Translations under genes and position numbers: made by a program
Shown here: in pieces, positions 15,244-23,507 of the stretch
How the letters are laid out: each line of letters opens with the position of its first letter
Position numbering within the stretch: position 1 is the stretch's first letter
Notes under the pieces: generated by a model
Databases searched by the model: none
What the model was told of the DNA's origin: nothing
The model's input: the letters and a program-made list of their open reading frames with translations, nothing else
Source: a bacterium
GTDB lineage: Bacteria; Cyanobacteriota; Vampirovibrionia; Gastranaerophilales; UBA9971
Assembly (NCBI GenBank): GCA_037147175.1
Contig: JBAWVS010000007.1
Span: forward strand, 1-64,000
Reading direction: 5' to 3'
Length of the DNA: 64,000 nt

Positions 15244-15537
15244 GTGAAATTTAAAGTAGATAAATTAAAAGAAGTTCAAAAGGAATATAACAGCCTTTCT
15301 AAAGCCCCACAACTCCTTTTGCAGGACGATTACAATATTATTAGTATAAAAGGTATCGAATTTGTTAAAACCAGATATTTAGCACCTAAGCTATTTGAGA
15401 TTAAGACTAAAGATTTACGCTCATTATTCAAGTATGAATCCGACCAAATCATAATAATAGGATTAATTTACGAGAAGGATTCTCAAAAAGCACCTAATTA
15501 TTACATCAAACTAGCTCAAAAAAGATTAAAACCATAG
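15244..15537 (+). CDS. HigB/Gp49-like RelE-superfamily toxin
   Basis: This 97-residue protein has a C-terminal half with the layout of Gp49-like HigB toxins: LFEIKTKDLRSLFKYE, then QIIIIGLIYEKDSQKAP and an ending KLAQKRLK. That is the usual 'R.lf......i.ll..f.Kk.qk.P...i..A..R' pattern. Such toxins are ribosome-dependent mRNA endonucleases. Translation probably starts at GTG 15244 with AAAAGGG upstream. The next gene, 11 bp downstream, encodes a DNA-binding-type partner. The toxin-first order is that of higBA operons. Confidence 0.65.
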   Translation: MKFKVDKLKEVQKEYNSLSKAPQLLLQDDYNIISIKGIEFVKTRYLAPKLFEIKTKDLRSLFKYESDQIIIIGLIYEKDSQKAPNYYIKLAQKRLKP

Positions 15538-15548
15538 GAGATAAAGTT

Positions 15549-15872
15549 ATGAATAAATATGTTTATGTTAAAGATTCAGAAGGATTTGTAACTAAAAAAC
15601 TTGCCGACAAAGTTGAAACTGATGAAACAATTATTAGTAAAGAAAACTTTGAGCAAATTTCAGGGATTGAATATTATAAAAAAACTTTTGGCAGGGGTGG
15701 AGCAAGAGAAGGTGCAGGTAGAAAAAAACAATATACTTCTAAAAAGAGAGAAACCTTTGACCTCGAAGAATCTGATATTATCAGTTTAAAAGAATATGCA
15801 AAGAAACATAAAATCAGCAAAAACAAAGCTCTACATGAAGCTATTAATCGTTTAACAAAGCTAGAAGCTTAA
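15549..15872 (+). CDS. RHH-like antitoxin partner with glycine-rich linker
   Basis: This 107-residue protein has a central GRGGAREGAGRKK segment (49-61), an AT-hook/phage-terminase-like basic patch. A C-terminal stretch (RETFDLEESDIISLKEYAKK and the following helices) is compatible with a ribbon-helix-helix DNA-binding domain. It sits 11 bp downstream of a HigB-like toxin with a GGAG ribosome site and so is probably the cognate antitoxin. HigA antitoxins usually have an HTH instead, so this pairing may be a non-classical one. The antitoxin role is inferred from context. Confidence 0.6.
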   Translation: MNKYVYVKDSEGFVTKKLADKVETDETIISKENFEQISGIEYYKKTFGRGGAREGAGRKKQYTSKKRETFDLEESDIISLKEYAKKHKISKNKALHEAINRLTKLEA

Positions 15873-15874
15873 AC

Positions 15875-15900
15875 AGTTCCTAGCAAGGTGACTAGGAATT
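15875..15900. terminator. Weak hairpin after the toxin-antitoxin operon
   Basis: AGTTCCTAG and CTAGGAATT form a 9-bp stem (one G-T pair) with an 8-nt loop just past the stop codon. A T-rich tract follows about 20 bp later. Confidence 0.45.
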
Positions 15901-15925
15901 GTAATCATTATTCGAATTTTTTTAT

Positions 15926-16237
15926 TTAATATTCTAGTAAATTGCCTAAATTATCCTTTTTAGTTTTATTTGCATCAGTTCTTAGATAATAAGTTCCATC
16001 AATCAATACTTTTTCAACTTTTGCACCTTTATTCCAATTCCCATCACTATTTTTTGTGATAGTACAAAAAGTTTTTCCACTATCAATTTTGGTTATTACG
16101 TCAGTTCTTTTCCAGTCGCTACCTGTACCAACGGAATCATCATTATCTGGATGAACAAATACGCTATCAATGTGTTTAGTAGTAGCTGTTTCTACGTATC
16201 TGACTTTTGAAATAAGATAATCAGCCCATTTTGCCAT
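15926..16237 (-). CDS. DUF3892 domain protein
   Basis: This 103-residue protein opens with MAKWADYLISKVRY and continues HIDSVFVHPDNDD and SDWKRTDVITKIDSGKTFCTI, the pattern of DUF3892. That is a small domain of unknown function found alone in many bacteria and sometimes in archaea. No catalytic residues are recognised. It lies downstream of a Cys-rich small gene on the same strand (52 bp apart), probably one operon. An ATG with an upstream AAAAGGAGT-type ribosome site supports the start. Confidence 0.8.
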   Translation of the reverse strand: MAKWADYLISKVRYVETATTKHIDSVFVHPDNDDSVGTGSDWKRTDVITKIDSGKTFCTITKNSDGNWNKGAKVEKVLIDGTYYLRTDANKTKKDNLGNLLEY

Positions 16238-16289
16238 TTTACATACTCCTTTTTCTCTAAATTCCTAATTTGCTGAGAATATTCGTTTT

Positions 16290-16499
16290 TTATCTGGTAT
16301 GACAAGGCTTACAACAATAATAGCAGCCATCAACATTGCTATAATATTCTTTTGCTTTTTTAACCGCATCTCTACAGTTATCGAAAGCTCCTAGATATTG
16401 TCTATTGAGAACATCTGGCAAATAAGAACATTCCTCACAGTGAACTTCATGTTCTCCAGTTGACTGTGCATTTTGGTTTACATAATAACTTTTAAACAT
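16290..16499 (-). CDS. Small Cys-rich conserved protein, probably zinc-binding
   Basis: This 69-residue protein has the pattern HEVHCEECSYLP early on and a terminal CYYCCKPCHTR. Seven cysteines and three histidines would allow one or two zinc sites. Homologous-looking small proteins with YYVN.NAQ..G.HEVH and GCYYC..CH are widespread but have no known role. It is the first gene of a probable two-gene unit with the DUF3892 gene. A ribosome site AAGGAG precedes the ATG. Confidence 0.75.
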   Translation of the reverse strand: MFKSYYVNQNAQSTGEHEVHCEECSYLPDVLNRQYLGAFDNCRDAVKKAKEYYSNVDGCYYCCKPCHTR

Positions 16500-16693
16500 A
16501 ATTAAACTCCTTTTTTATATCAAACTATTTCCCTTTTTTACGTTATTTCCCCAATACAAGGGCTCTAAATTACTCAAAATGCTTGCGTAACTCCTGTTAC
16601 TTAAGTAATAATAAATTAATAATGGTTTTTAATTTTTGATTATTATAAAATATGAGTTAAAGCTAAAGAAGTGGGATGTTTGAAATAAAATAG

Positions 16694-18175
16694 ATGCGGC
16701 AGGATGAAATGGAAAACACAAAAATTAAGTTTTCAAAAAATAATCTTTTTAGAAAAAATTTATTAAAAGAAGATGGATATATTCATTTTATAGCAATAGG
16801 CGGGATCGGAATGAGCGGTCTTGCAAAGATTTTAATCGAATCAGGCTATAAAGTTTCCGGTTCTGACATAAAAAATAATGCAAACATAGAATCAATAGAA
16901 AATGCCGGAGGCATAGTTAAAATTGGTCATAGTTTCGAAAATATAAAGGACTGCTCTCTTGTAGTTGTAAGTTCTGCTATAAAATCAGATAATTCTGAAT
17001 TAATAGAGGCAAAAAAACAAAATATTCCGATTATTCATAGATCACAGTTGCTAGAAGCTTTAATGTCAGGATTCGGCGAGAGGAAAAAACAATTTTCAAT
17101 AGGCGTTACAGGAACACACGGAAAAACGACGACTTCAGGAATGACTGCTTTTTTGTTCGAAAAAGCCGGTTGCGATCCTTCTTTTGCTATAGGAGGCCAA
17201 CTGCCTTATTTTGATATAAATTCAAAAGCAGGAAATGGAGACTATTTTGTTTCTGAACTTGATGAAAGCGATGGATCAATCGAGCTTTATACTCCTGATA
17301 TAAGCATTATAACGAATCTTGAGTTTGACCATGCCGATCATTATGAAAAAGGCTTTGAGCAAATCCTTGAAACTTTTGAAAGATATGTAAATGATCTTGA
17401 TGAAAACTCAAAAATAATAATAAATACCGATGATTCAGGAAATTTGAGTTTGTTGGAAAGGATTAATCATAAAGAAACTGTTACATACAGCACTAATGCT
17501 GAACATCCCTTGCATAAAATTGCAATTTATAGAGCCGAATCAATTGCAATTGTTCCTAATGCGAAGATGAAAATTTTTAAAAACAGTGAATTGCTTGGAG
17601 AAATTACTCTTGGAGTTCCGGGAGTTCATAATATTTCAAATGCGTTGGCTTCTATAGCTGCTGCTATTGAATGCGGATTAAGTTTTGAAAAAATCGCCGG
17701 TTCTCTTGAAGAATTTACAGGAATGAAAAGAAGATTTCAAACGGTTGGGTCTTTTAACGGTGCAAGAATAATTGATGACTATGCTCATCATCCGACTGAA
17801 GTTCAGGCAACTTTAAAAACCGCTAAAGAAGTTACATTCAACTCAAATAATGGCAGAGTGATAGCAATTTTTCAGCCTCACAGATTTACAAGACTCGCTA
17901 ACTTATGGCAGGACTTTGCTAATTCGTTTAAAGGTGCAGATATTGTTTACTTATGTGACGTTTATCCTGCTGGAGAAGCACCTATTAAAGATGTAAACTC
18001 AAAAAATTTATGCAAAGAAATAACTTATACAGAGTCTTTCTATATTTCCGGAGAACTTGAAGATATTGCAAAAATTGTAAAAGAAGAAATCAGGGAAAAC
18101 GATATAATTCTTACAATGGGTGCCGGAAATATTACCCAATTAGGAAAAATAATTGCAGACAAAAGTCAACTTTAA
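16694..18175 (+). CDS. murC: UDP-N-acetylmuramate--L-alanine ligase
   Basis: MurC adds L-alanine to UDP-N-acetylmuramic acid in the cytoplasmic stage of peptidoglycan synthesis. The 493-residue protein has the N-terminal GGIGMSG loop (36-42) that binds the nucleotide sugar and the ATP-binding GTHGKTTT (140-147). The Mur ligase middle and C-terminal domains follow, including DYAHHPTE and FQPHRFTR. Length is slightly above the usual 450-480 residues because of the N-terminal extension. A second ATG at 16709 could be the true start. No murB or ftsQ follows, so murC stands apart from any division cluster here. Confidence 0.96.
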   Translation: MRQDEMENTKIKFSKNNLFRKNLLKEDGYIHFIAIGGIGMSGLAKILIESGYKVSGSDIKNNANIESIENAGGIVKIGHSFENIKDCSLVVVSSAIKSDNSELIEAKKQNIPIIHRSQLLEALMSGFGERKKQFSIGVTGTHGKTTTSGMTAFLFEKAGCDPSFAIGGQLPYFDINSKAGNGDYFVSELDESDGSIELYTPDISIITNLEFDHADHYEKGFEQILETFERYVNDLDENSKIIINTDDSGNLSLLERINHKETVTYSTNAEHPLHKIAIYRAESIAIVPNAKMKIFKNSELLGEITLGVPGVHNISNALASIAAAIECGLSFEKIAGSLEEFTGMKRRFQTVGSFNGARIIDDYAHHPTEVQATLKTAKEVTFNSNNGRVIAIFQPHRFTRLANLWQDFANSFKGADIVYLCDVYPAGEAPIKDVNSKNLCKEITYTESFYISGELEDIAKIVKEEIRENDIILTMGAGNITQLGKIIADKSQL

Positions 18176-18309
18176 TAAAACTTTTGCTTTGAGAATATTT
18201 CTATATTTGTAATTTTTAAAAATTATTTATTTCATAACCAAAAGCTAATTCATTCCTAATAATTTTTATCTAACATTTTGTTAGATGAGTTTGGGTAAGG
18301 ATATATAAA

Positions 18310-18408
18310 ATGATTCCTGTGGTTCATGAAAGAATAACAGCAAATGCTTTAAAAAGATTTTTTTCGACAAAAGCTCTAAAAGTTATAAATAATGCAAATT
18401 TGGATTGA
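18310..18408 (+). pseudogene. Short N-terminal gene relic, 32 codons
   Basis: A short frame (MIPVVHERITANALKRFFST, then KALKVINNANLD) has the ribosome site AAGGAT 10 bp upstream and stops early. The 'H..IT..AL...FS..AL..I..ANLD' pattern resembles the N-terminus of larger secreted or phospholipase-like proteins, so this may be a truncated gene. The remainder of 18176-18527 shows nothing else. Confidence 0.3.
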
Positions 18409-18527
18409 CTGCTATTTTTTAAAAAGAAAAAATGCAGTTAGCTGTACTAAAACAATAAAATTCTTCTAAAAAATCTGTATAATAACATTAATTAATAACC
18501 CATAACTAAACCAAAAGGAATAACTAA

Positions 18528-20303
18528 TTGAAAAAACGATTGTTCGGGCAATTTTTCCCATCATATTTAATAATTATAATTATCATGCTTTTAATGAGTG
18601 TTTTCTTAACCTCAAAAATTTTAAAAGAATTTTATTTTGATCAGATTAAAACCGATTTAAAAACAAGAGCCTTTTTAATAGAAGAGCAGGTAAACAAACG
18701 CCTTTCTCCTGCAAATGCCGAATATTTAAATAATTTATGCAAGAACCTTGACCAAAAAACTTCAATGAGAGTTACGATAATACTTCCTTCAGGCAAGGTT
18801 ATTGCTGATTCGGAAGAAAATCCTTCCATGATGGATAATCACAAAGACCGTCCTGAAATCATTAAAGCACTTGCCGGTCAAACTGGGGATTCTGTGCGAT
18901 ACAGTCATACTTTAAGAAAAAACATGATGTATGTTGCTATACCTGTTAAAGAAAATCAAAAAATAACAGGATTTTTAAGAGTTGCGCTGCCTTTATTATT
19001 CATAGATAAAGTGCTTAAGGTTATTTATCTCAAGATTCTTGCTGAGGGACTAATTGCAGCTTTTATAGCTGTTTTTATAAGCTTTTTTATAGCCGGACGA
19101 ATAAGCAAGCCGCTCGAAGACTTAGGGCTGGGAGCAATGCAATTTGCAAAAGGGGATTTGAAATACAGACTTTCCATCCCTAAAACTAAAGAAATAGGCG
19201 AACTTGCTATAGCGATGAATGAAATGGCAAATCAATTAGACAGTAAAATAACTCTTATTACGCAGCAAAGCAACGAGCTTGAGGTTATTCTGGCGAGTCT
19301 GGAAGAAGGTGTTATCGCAATAGATATAAACGAAAGAATTATAAAATTAAATCAGGCAGCTGCAAAGTTAATAGGCGGCAATTTGTCGGATATTCAAAAT
19401 CATAAAATACAAGAAGTAATAAAAAATTCCGACTTGAACGAATTTATTGCAAAGTCTCTTTCTACAAAATATCATGTGCAGGAAGAAATTATTTTCTACA
19501 CTCAGGATAAAGAATGTATTATTCAGGCTTACAGTACGGCTCTTCAAAACACTGAAGGCTCAAACATTGGTGCTTTAATAGTATTAAATGACATAACCAA
19601 ACTTAAAAAACTGGAAAATATAAGGCGTGACTTTATTGCCAATGTTTCTCATGAACTCAGAACCCCTATTACCTCAATTAAAGGTTATACAGAAACATTA
19701 ATTGACGGAGCATTGGAAAATAGAGAAAAAGCAGAACAATTTATTAATACTATTTTAAATCAGGCAAATCGTCTTAATAGCATTATTGAAGACCTTTTAA
19801 GCCTTTCAAGGCTGGAGCAGGAATCAAAAGAAAGTGAGCTGGTTACTGAAGAAAGTAAAATAATTGATATTATAAAATCCGCAATTCAGTTGTGTTCAAT
19901 AAAAGCTGAATCAGCAAAAGTAGAAACAGAATTTTCATGTCCTGAAGATATCAGGATGTCGGTTAATTCTTCACTGATAGAGCAGGTCATAGTAAATCTG
20001 GTTGATAATGCAATTAAATACAGTCCTGAAGGAAATAAAGTATTAATCGAAGCATTATCAAAAAACAACGAACTTATTATTAAAGTTACAGATAATGGAT
20101 GCGGTATCCCCAAAGAGCATTTGCCACGGATATTTGAAAGATTTTACAGAGTTGATAAAGCAAGAAGCAGAAAATTGGGAGGCACTGGCTTAGGTTTGGC
20201 TATCGTTAAACATATTTGTCAGGCCCATGGAGGCTATGCAAAAGTAGACAGTACCCTTGGCATAGGCAGCTCTTTTTCAATACATCTGCCGCTTATTCCT
20301 TAA
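18528..20303 (+). CDS. Membrane sensor histidine kinase (PhoR/WalK type)
   Basis: This 591-residue two-component sensor has a transmembrane helix at about 10-30 and an extracytoplasmic sensor region to about 165. A second membrane helix (about 170-190) is followed by HAMP, a PAS-like segment (about 245-355) and a HisKA domain with the phospho-acceptor His375 in NVSHELRTP. The HATPase_c domain has N, G1 (DNGCGIP) and G2 (GGTGLGLAIV) boxes. Translation starts at TTG 18528 with AAAAGGA upstream. The probable partner regulator lies on the opposite strand, and the two 3' ends overlap by 11 bp, an unusual arrangement for a pair. Confidence 0.93.
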   Translation: MKKRLFGQFFPSYLIIIIIMLLMSVFLTSKILKEFYFDQIKTDLKTRAFLIEEQVNKRLSPANAEYLNNLCKNLDQKTSMRVTIILPSGKVIADSEENPSMMDNHKDRPEIIKALAGQTGDSVRYSHTLRKNMMYVAIPVKENQKITGFLRVALPLLFIDKVLKVIYLKILAEGLIAAFIAVFISFFIAGRISKPLEDLGLGAMQFAKGDLKYRLSIPKTKEIGELAIAMNEMANQLDSKITLITQQSNELEVILASLEEGVIAIDINERIIKLNQAAAKLIGGNLSDIQNHKIQEVIKNSDLNEFIAKSLSTKYHVQEEIIFYTQDKECIIQAYSTALQNTEGSNIGALIVLNDITKLKKLENIRRDFIANVSHELRTPITSIKGYTETLIDGALENREKAEQFINTILNQANRLNSIIEDLLSLSRLEQESKESELVTEESKIIDIIKSAIQLCSIKAESAKVETEFSCPEDIRMSVNSSLIEQVIVNLVDNAIKYSPEGNKVLIEALSKNNELIIKVTDNGCGIPKEHLPRIFERFYRVDKARSRKLGGTGLGLAIVKHICQAHGGYAKVDSTLGIGSSFSIHLPLIP

Positions 20304-20979
20304 ATCTATATCCGACGCCTCTTACAGTTTCGATATAATGTTCGCATTTATCAAGTTTTTTGCGCAAACCTACCATTAAAACATCTACAGACCTGTCTGT
20401 AACTTCATAATCATCGCCTTTTATTTGATCTATAATTTGATAACGAGTTAGAACACGACCGGATTGAGATGCAAGCAAATGAAGAGCCTTAAATTCTCCA
20501 TTAGTAAGTTTCAGATGTGTATTGTTCAGCAAAACCTCATATTTAGCAGGATTAATTGATAATTCGTGTATCATTATAATTGAATTATTATCATATTTTT
20601 CATCAATTTTTCTTCTTAATACCGCTTTTATTCTGGAAATAAGAATCTTAGGACTGAAAGGTTTTGTTACATAGTCATCAACACCATATTCAAAACCTTT
20701 TATTATTGTTTCTTCTTCGCCTCTAGCCGTAAGCATTATTATCGGAACTTTATTTGTTTTTTCGGAATTTTTTAGCCTTTTACAAACTTCCATACCGTCA
20801 ATACCCGGGAGCATAAGATCAAGAAGAATTAAGTCAGGCGAGGTTTTAAAAATATTTTCTAAAGCCTCTTCTCCTGAAGAATAAACAGTTGTATTATATC
20901 CATTTTTTATAAGATTGTATTCGATTAATTCTTGAATATCTTCTTCATCTTCAATAATTATAATATTTTGTTTTGACAT
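20293..20979 (-). CDS. OmpR/PhoB-family response regulator
   Basis: This 228-residue regulator has an N-terminal receiver domain with acidic pocket EDEED, phospho-acceptor Asp54 in LILLDLMLPG, the Thr of MLTARG and the Lys of DYVTKPF. The C-terminal winged-helix DNA-binding domain ends in RGVGYRFKE. It is probably phosphorylated by the convergent histidine kinase, to judge by proximity and by the PhoR-PhoB-type domain match. AAGGAAAATTAA before the ATG is a suitable ribosome site. The mRNAs of the two genes would overlap at the 3' ends. Confidence 0.93.
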   Translation of the reverse strand: MSKQNIIIIEDEEDIQELIEYNLIKNGYNTTVYSSGEEALENIFKTSPDLILLDLMLPGIDGMEVCKRLKNSEKTNKVPIIMLTARGEEETIIKGFEYGVDDYVTKPFSPKILISRIKAVLRRKIDEKYDNNSIIMIHELSINPAKYEVLLNNTHLKLTNGEFKALHLLASQSGRVLTRYQIIDQIKGDDYEVTDRSVDVLMVGLRKKLDKCEHYIETVRGVGYRFKE

Positions 20980-21019
20980 TTAATTTTCCTTTTTAATTAA
21001 GATTATTATAAAGGCATAT

Positions 21020-21499
21020 TTAATCTTTATACATATTTTTTCTCACATAAGTAGTTAAAGGCGTAACAATAAGAGGAGTAATAATTCTTTTTGCAAGAAG
21101 AACGCTTCCAAAGAGTGTTGTAAGGATTCTAAAATTATTTTTAACTACTTTGCTTGGATTAAGAGGCATATTTGTGATTTTTCTTGATACTTTTAACAGA
21201 TATTCCTGCGTATTATTATTTAGTAGGATTGATCCCGAGCTAATCTGCACAAGTGCCTCTACTACGCCATTTGTCAATTTATAGGCCTGAAGATATTTTT
21301 TGTTTTGTTTATCTATCTTTTCATTTTTCCCGAATTGGACATAATCGACTACTTTTGAATAAAAATCCACTGCAACAGATGCACCTAATAGTATTTTTGC
21401 ATCATACATTCCATTAGCAACTCTTTTGGAAATATGTTTTCGAGTAGCTATAGAAACTGGCTTCAGTATGTTATTAATGTTGTTAATTTTATTAGGCAT
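21020..21499 (-). CDS. Lineage-type hypothetical membrane-associated protein
   Basis: This 159-residue basic protein has two moderately hydrophobic stretches (about 35-55 and 125-150) and no recognised domain. It follows the 223-residue gene with an 8-bp overlap, so the two are translated from one mRNA and may form a complex. Both carry long, weakly hydrophobic alpha-helical segments ending in positive residues, suggesting membrane association. No family is known to me. Confidence 0.6.
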   Translation of the reverse strand: MPNKINNINNILKPVSIATRKHISKRVANGMYDAKILLGASVAVDFYSKVVDYVQFGKNEKIDKQNKKYLQAYKLTNGVVEALVQISSGSILLNNNTQEYLLKVSRKITNMPLNPSKVVKNNFRILTTLFGSVLLAKRIITPLIVTPLTTYVRKNMYKD

Positions 21500-22163
21500 A
21501 AAGTTTATCTTTTGATTTAAGTTTTAATTTGGGCAAATCTTTATCTTTTTTAATTATTTTTGGAAGAATTTCATTCAACAGAATTCCCGCTAAAGGTATT
21601 GTTAGTACAGTAAGAAATAATGCAAAAATACCTTTGAGTTTACTTAAGTTTTTACTTCCGTTTTTCTTAGCAGGATTAAAGAAGTTTCCGAGTTCCTTGT
21701 CTACAAAGTTACCAAGAGTACCTTTTTTTGCCTGATGATCCAGCACTTTTCCTGCTGCAAAACTTGTCGTTATAGCAGTTACAAAAGAGAAAAATGCCTG
21801 CACAGGATGTAAAATTGCGGAATTTCTTATAGCATCTTTTTTTTCATCTGTAAAAGGAGCAATAGCAAATACCATTAACGGTGAAATTATTGCTTTTCCT
21901 GAATAGTTGATTAAATTAGATGAATTATGTCCTATTTCTTTTTCTAAAACACTGTCATACGTTTTAAGAAAATTCAGCCAGGTTTTTCTTAAAAATCCTG
22001 GCTGAACATCTAATTTATTTAATTTTGCAGCTCCAAAGCTGTTTTTTTGCAAATTACATATAGCTTCAATCGTAGCGGAAGTTCGTTTCCTCTTTGTATC
22101 TTTATGAATGTGAGCACTTATATAACTATTACAAGAAGGTATCAACATAATTTTATTAAACAC
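21492..22163 (-). CDS. Lineage-type hypothetical membrane protein with FG-type peptide
   Basis: This 223-residue protein carries NSFGAAKL at 41-48, one of the SFG-type peptides that recur near the N-termini of several unrelated proteins in this window. Hydrophobic segments at about 90-108, 125-142 and 183-203 are likely membrane helices, and a Lys-rich tail follows. No domain is recognised. It is the first gene of a two-gene unit with the overlapping 159-residue protein. A long inverted repeat (22183-22262) lies just upstream and may include its control region. Confidence 0.6.
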   Translation of the reverse strand: MFNKIMLIPSCNSYISAHIHKDTKRKRTSATIEAICNLQKNSFGAAKLNKLDVQPGFLRKTWLNFLKTYDSVLEKEIGHNSSNLINYSGKAIISPLMVFAIAPFTDEKKDAIRNSAILHPVQAFFSFVTAITTSFAAGKVLDHQAKKGTLGNFVDKELGNFFNPAKKNGSKNLSKLKGIFALFLTVLTIPLAGILLNEILPKIIKKDKDLPKLKLKSKDKLYA

Positions 22164-22182
22164 CCTTTATTTATCTCAAACA

Positions 22183-22262
22183 AAAACAAATATTAACTTT
22201 ATTACTAATAAGTTAAATAAACTTTGTTAGTAATTTATTAGAATTATGTTAATATTTGTTTT
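22183..22262. repeat. Long inverted repeat (15-bp perfect arms, 80 bp overall)
   Basis: AAAACAAATATTAAC at 22183-22197 is exactly complementary to GTTAATATTTGTTTT at 22248-22262. A nested TTACTAA/TTAGTAA pair lies inside. It lies upstream of the 223-residue membrane protein gene and could be a regulatory cruciform or a remnant transposon end. Confidence 0.6.
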
Positions 22263-22425
22263 GATTTTCAGGAAAGAAAACAAAAATAAAAATTGTACTA
22301 AAGCATAAGTGCTAAATGATTTATTAGGTAGCCAAAATTTAGGCCTATACAATATATTACCAAGCCTAAAAAGAAAAGGTTGCAAATTATATTAAAACAA
22401 AATTGCTTTTTTTAATTAAATATCA

Positions 22426-22542
22426 TTATTGTCCAACTGTATTTGCATAAAATCCGCTTGTCCATAAATTTCCACCACATAAAAATTGTTTAATTTCTTT
22501 ATGTCTTGAAAACAATTCCTTCGCTGTTAATTTTTGGACTCA
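22426..22542 (-). pseudogene. IS200/IS605-type TnpA transposase relic
   Basis: The minus strand encodes about 37 residues containing AKELFSRHKEIKQFL and CGGNLWTSGFYANTVGQ. This is the conserved C-terminal part of TnpA (normally LWGG.lWs.gyyv.tVG). The frame then stops twice. The upstream half with the HUH motif and the tyrosine region is missing. It is a fossil of an IS200-like insertion in the 22164-22677 intergenic region, in which no intact gene is visible. Confidence 0.75.
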
Positions 22543-22677
22543 CAATAATAACCAATTCAAATTTTTTTATAGAAAAATTTATCATTAATCATATACAAAA
22601 AGGTAATGATTAAAATTCAAATTATGTTCAAAATAATAAAAAAAGTATAATTAATTTTTTATTATTTTAAGGTAATC

Positions 22678-23493
22678 ATGAAAGTTAACAAGACAACGGT
22701 TGCGGATGCAACTAAAAAGCTTGAAAAATCAAAATTGGTTGATAAACCTCAAATCCCTGCCGATAAAAATCCTCATTGGGCAAAAATCATTGAGCCATGG
22801 GTATATTGGCTGATTGAGCATAACTTTTCTTCAGTGAGGATAAAAAATAAAGAAAACTATAATCGCGGAAATCCAAATTATGCAAACCTTTTATACAGCA
22901 ATCACAGTTGTTTTCATGACGGTCAGGTTGCTTATTATATATGCAGAAAAGCTTTTGATGCTAATTTTTATTTAATGATTCAAGAATTGTACAAATTGCC
23001 TATACTTTCAAAAATAGGAGGCTTTTCTGTTGAAAAAAATTCACCTCTGGAAGCTTTAAAATCAATAAATTATGCTTCAAATTTGCTTTCTGACAAACAA
23101 ACAATGCTATGGATTTTTCCGCAAGGGAGAGTCATGCCGCCTGACTTTAGACCTATAAAGTTCGAAAGCGGATTAACTTATATAACCAGCAAGGTTAAAG
23201 GTGTCAACTTAATTCCTGTATCCATCAGGTACACTTTTTTAAGAGATGTAAAACCCGAAATATTTGCTGAAATTGGAGAACCTATAGAAATAAATAACGG
23301 TATTAATAATAAAAAAGAATTTACTCGTTTTCTTGAAGAAGATTTAACTAATATTGCTGATGCGCAAATAAATAAAATTACTCAAGGTGATTTAAATGGG
23401 TATGAATATATTTACCAGAGTAAATTGCCAATATTTAAAAGATTAGAACCTTTTTTGAAATATATTTTTTTTGATAAAAGATATTTAAATTGA
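22678..23493 (+). CDS. Lysophospholipid acyltransferase (PlsC-like)
   Basis: This 271-residue acyltransferase has the catalytic NHSCFHD motif (NH at 75-76, Asp81) and the later FPQGR block (147-151) that binds the glycerophosphate. The first 35 residues are a charged extension without a clear membrane segment. It would acylate lysophosphatidic acid or a related lysolipid at the inner membrane. The standard motif order suggests an active enzyme, although the exact acceptor is uncertain. TTAAGGTAATC precedes the ATG. It converges with the FAD oxidoreductase gene. Confidence 0.85.
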   Translation: MKVNKTTVADATKKLEKSKLVDKPQIPADKNPHWAKIIEPWVYWLIEHNFSSVRIKNKENYNRGNPNYANLLYSNHSCFHDGQVAYYICRKAFDANFYLMIQELYKLPILSKIGGFSVEKNSPLEALKSINYASNLLSDKQTMLWIFPQGRVMPPDFRPIKFESGLTYITSKVKGVNLIPVSIRYTFLRDVKPEIFAEIGEPIEINNGINNKKEFTRFLEEDLTNIADAQINKITQGDLNGYEYIYQSKLPIFKRLEPFLKYIFFDKRYLN

Positions 23494-23507
23494 AATAATA
23501 AATTTAA

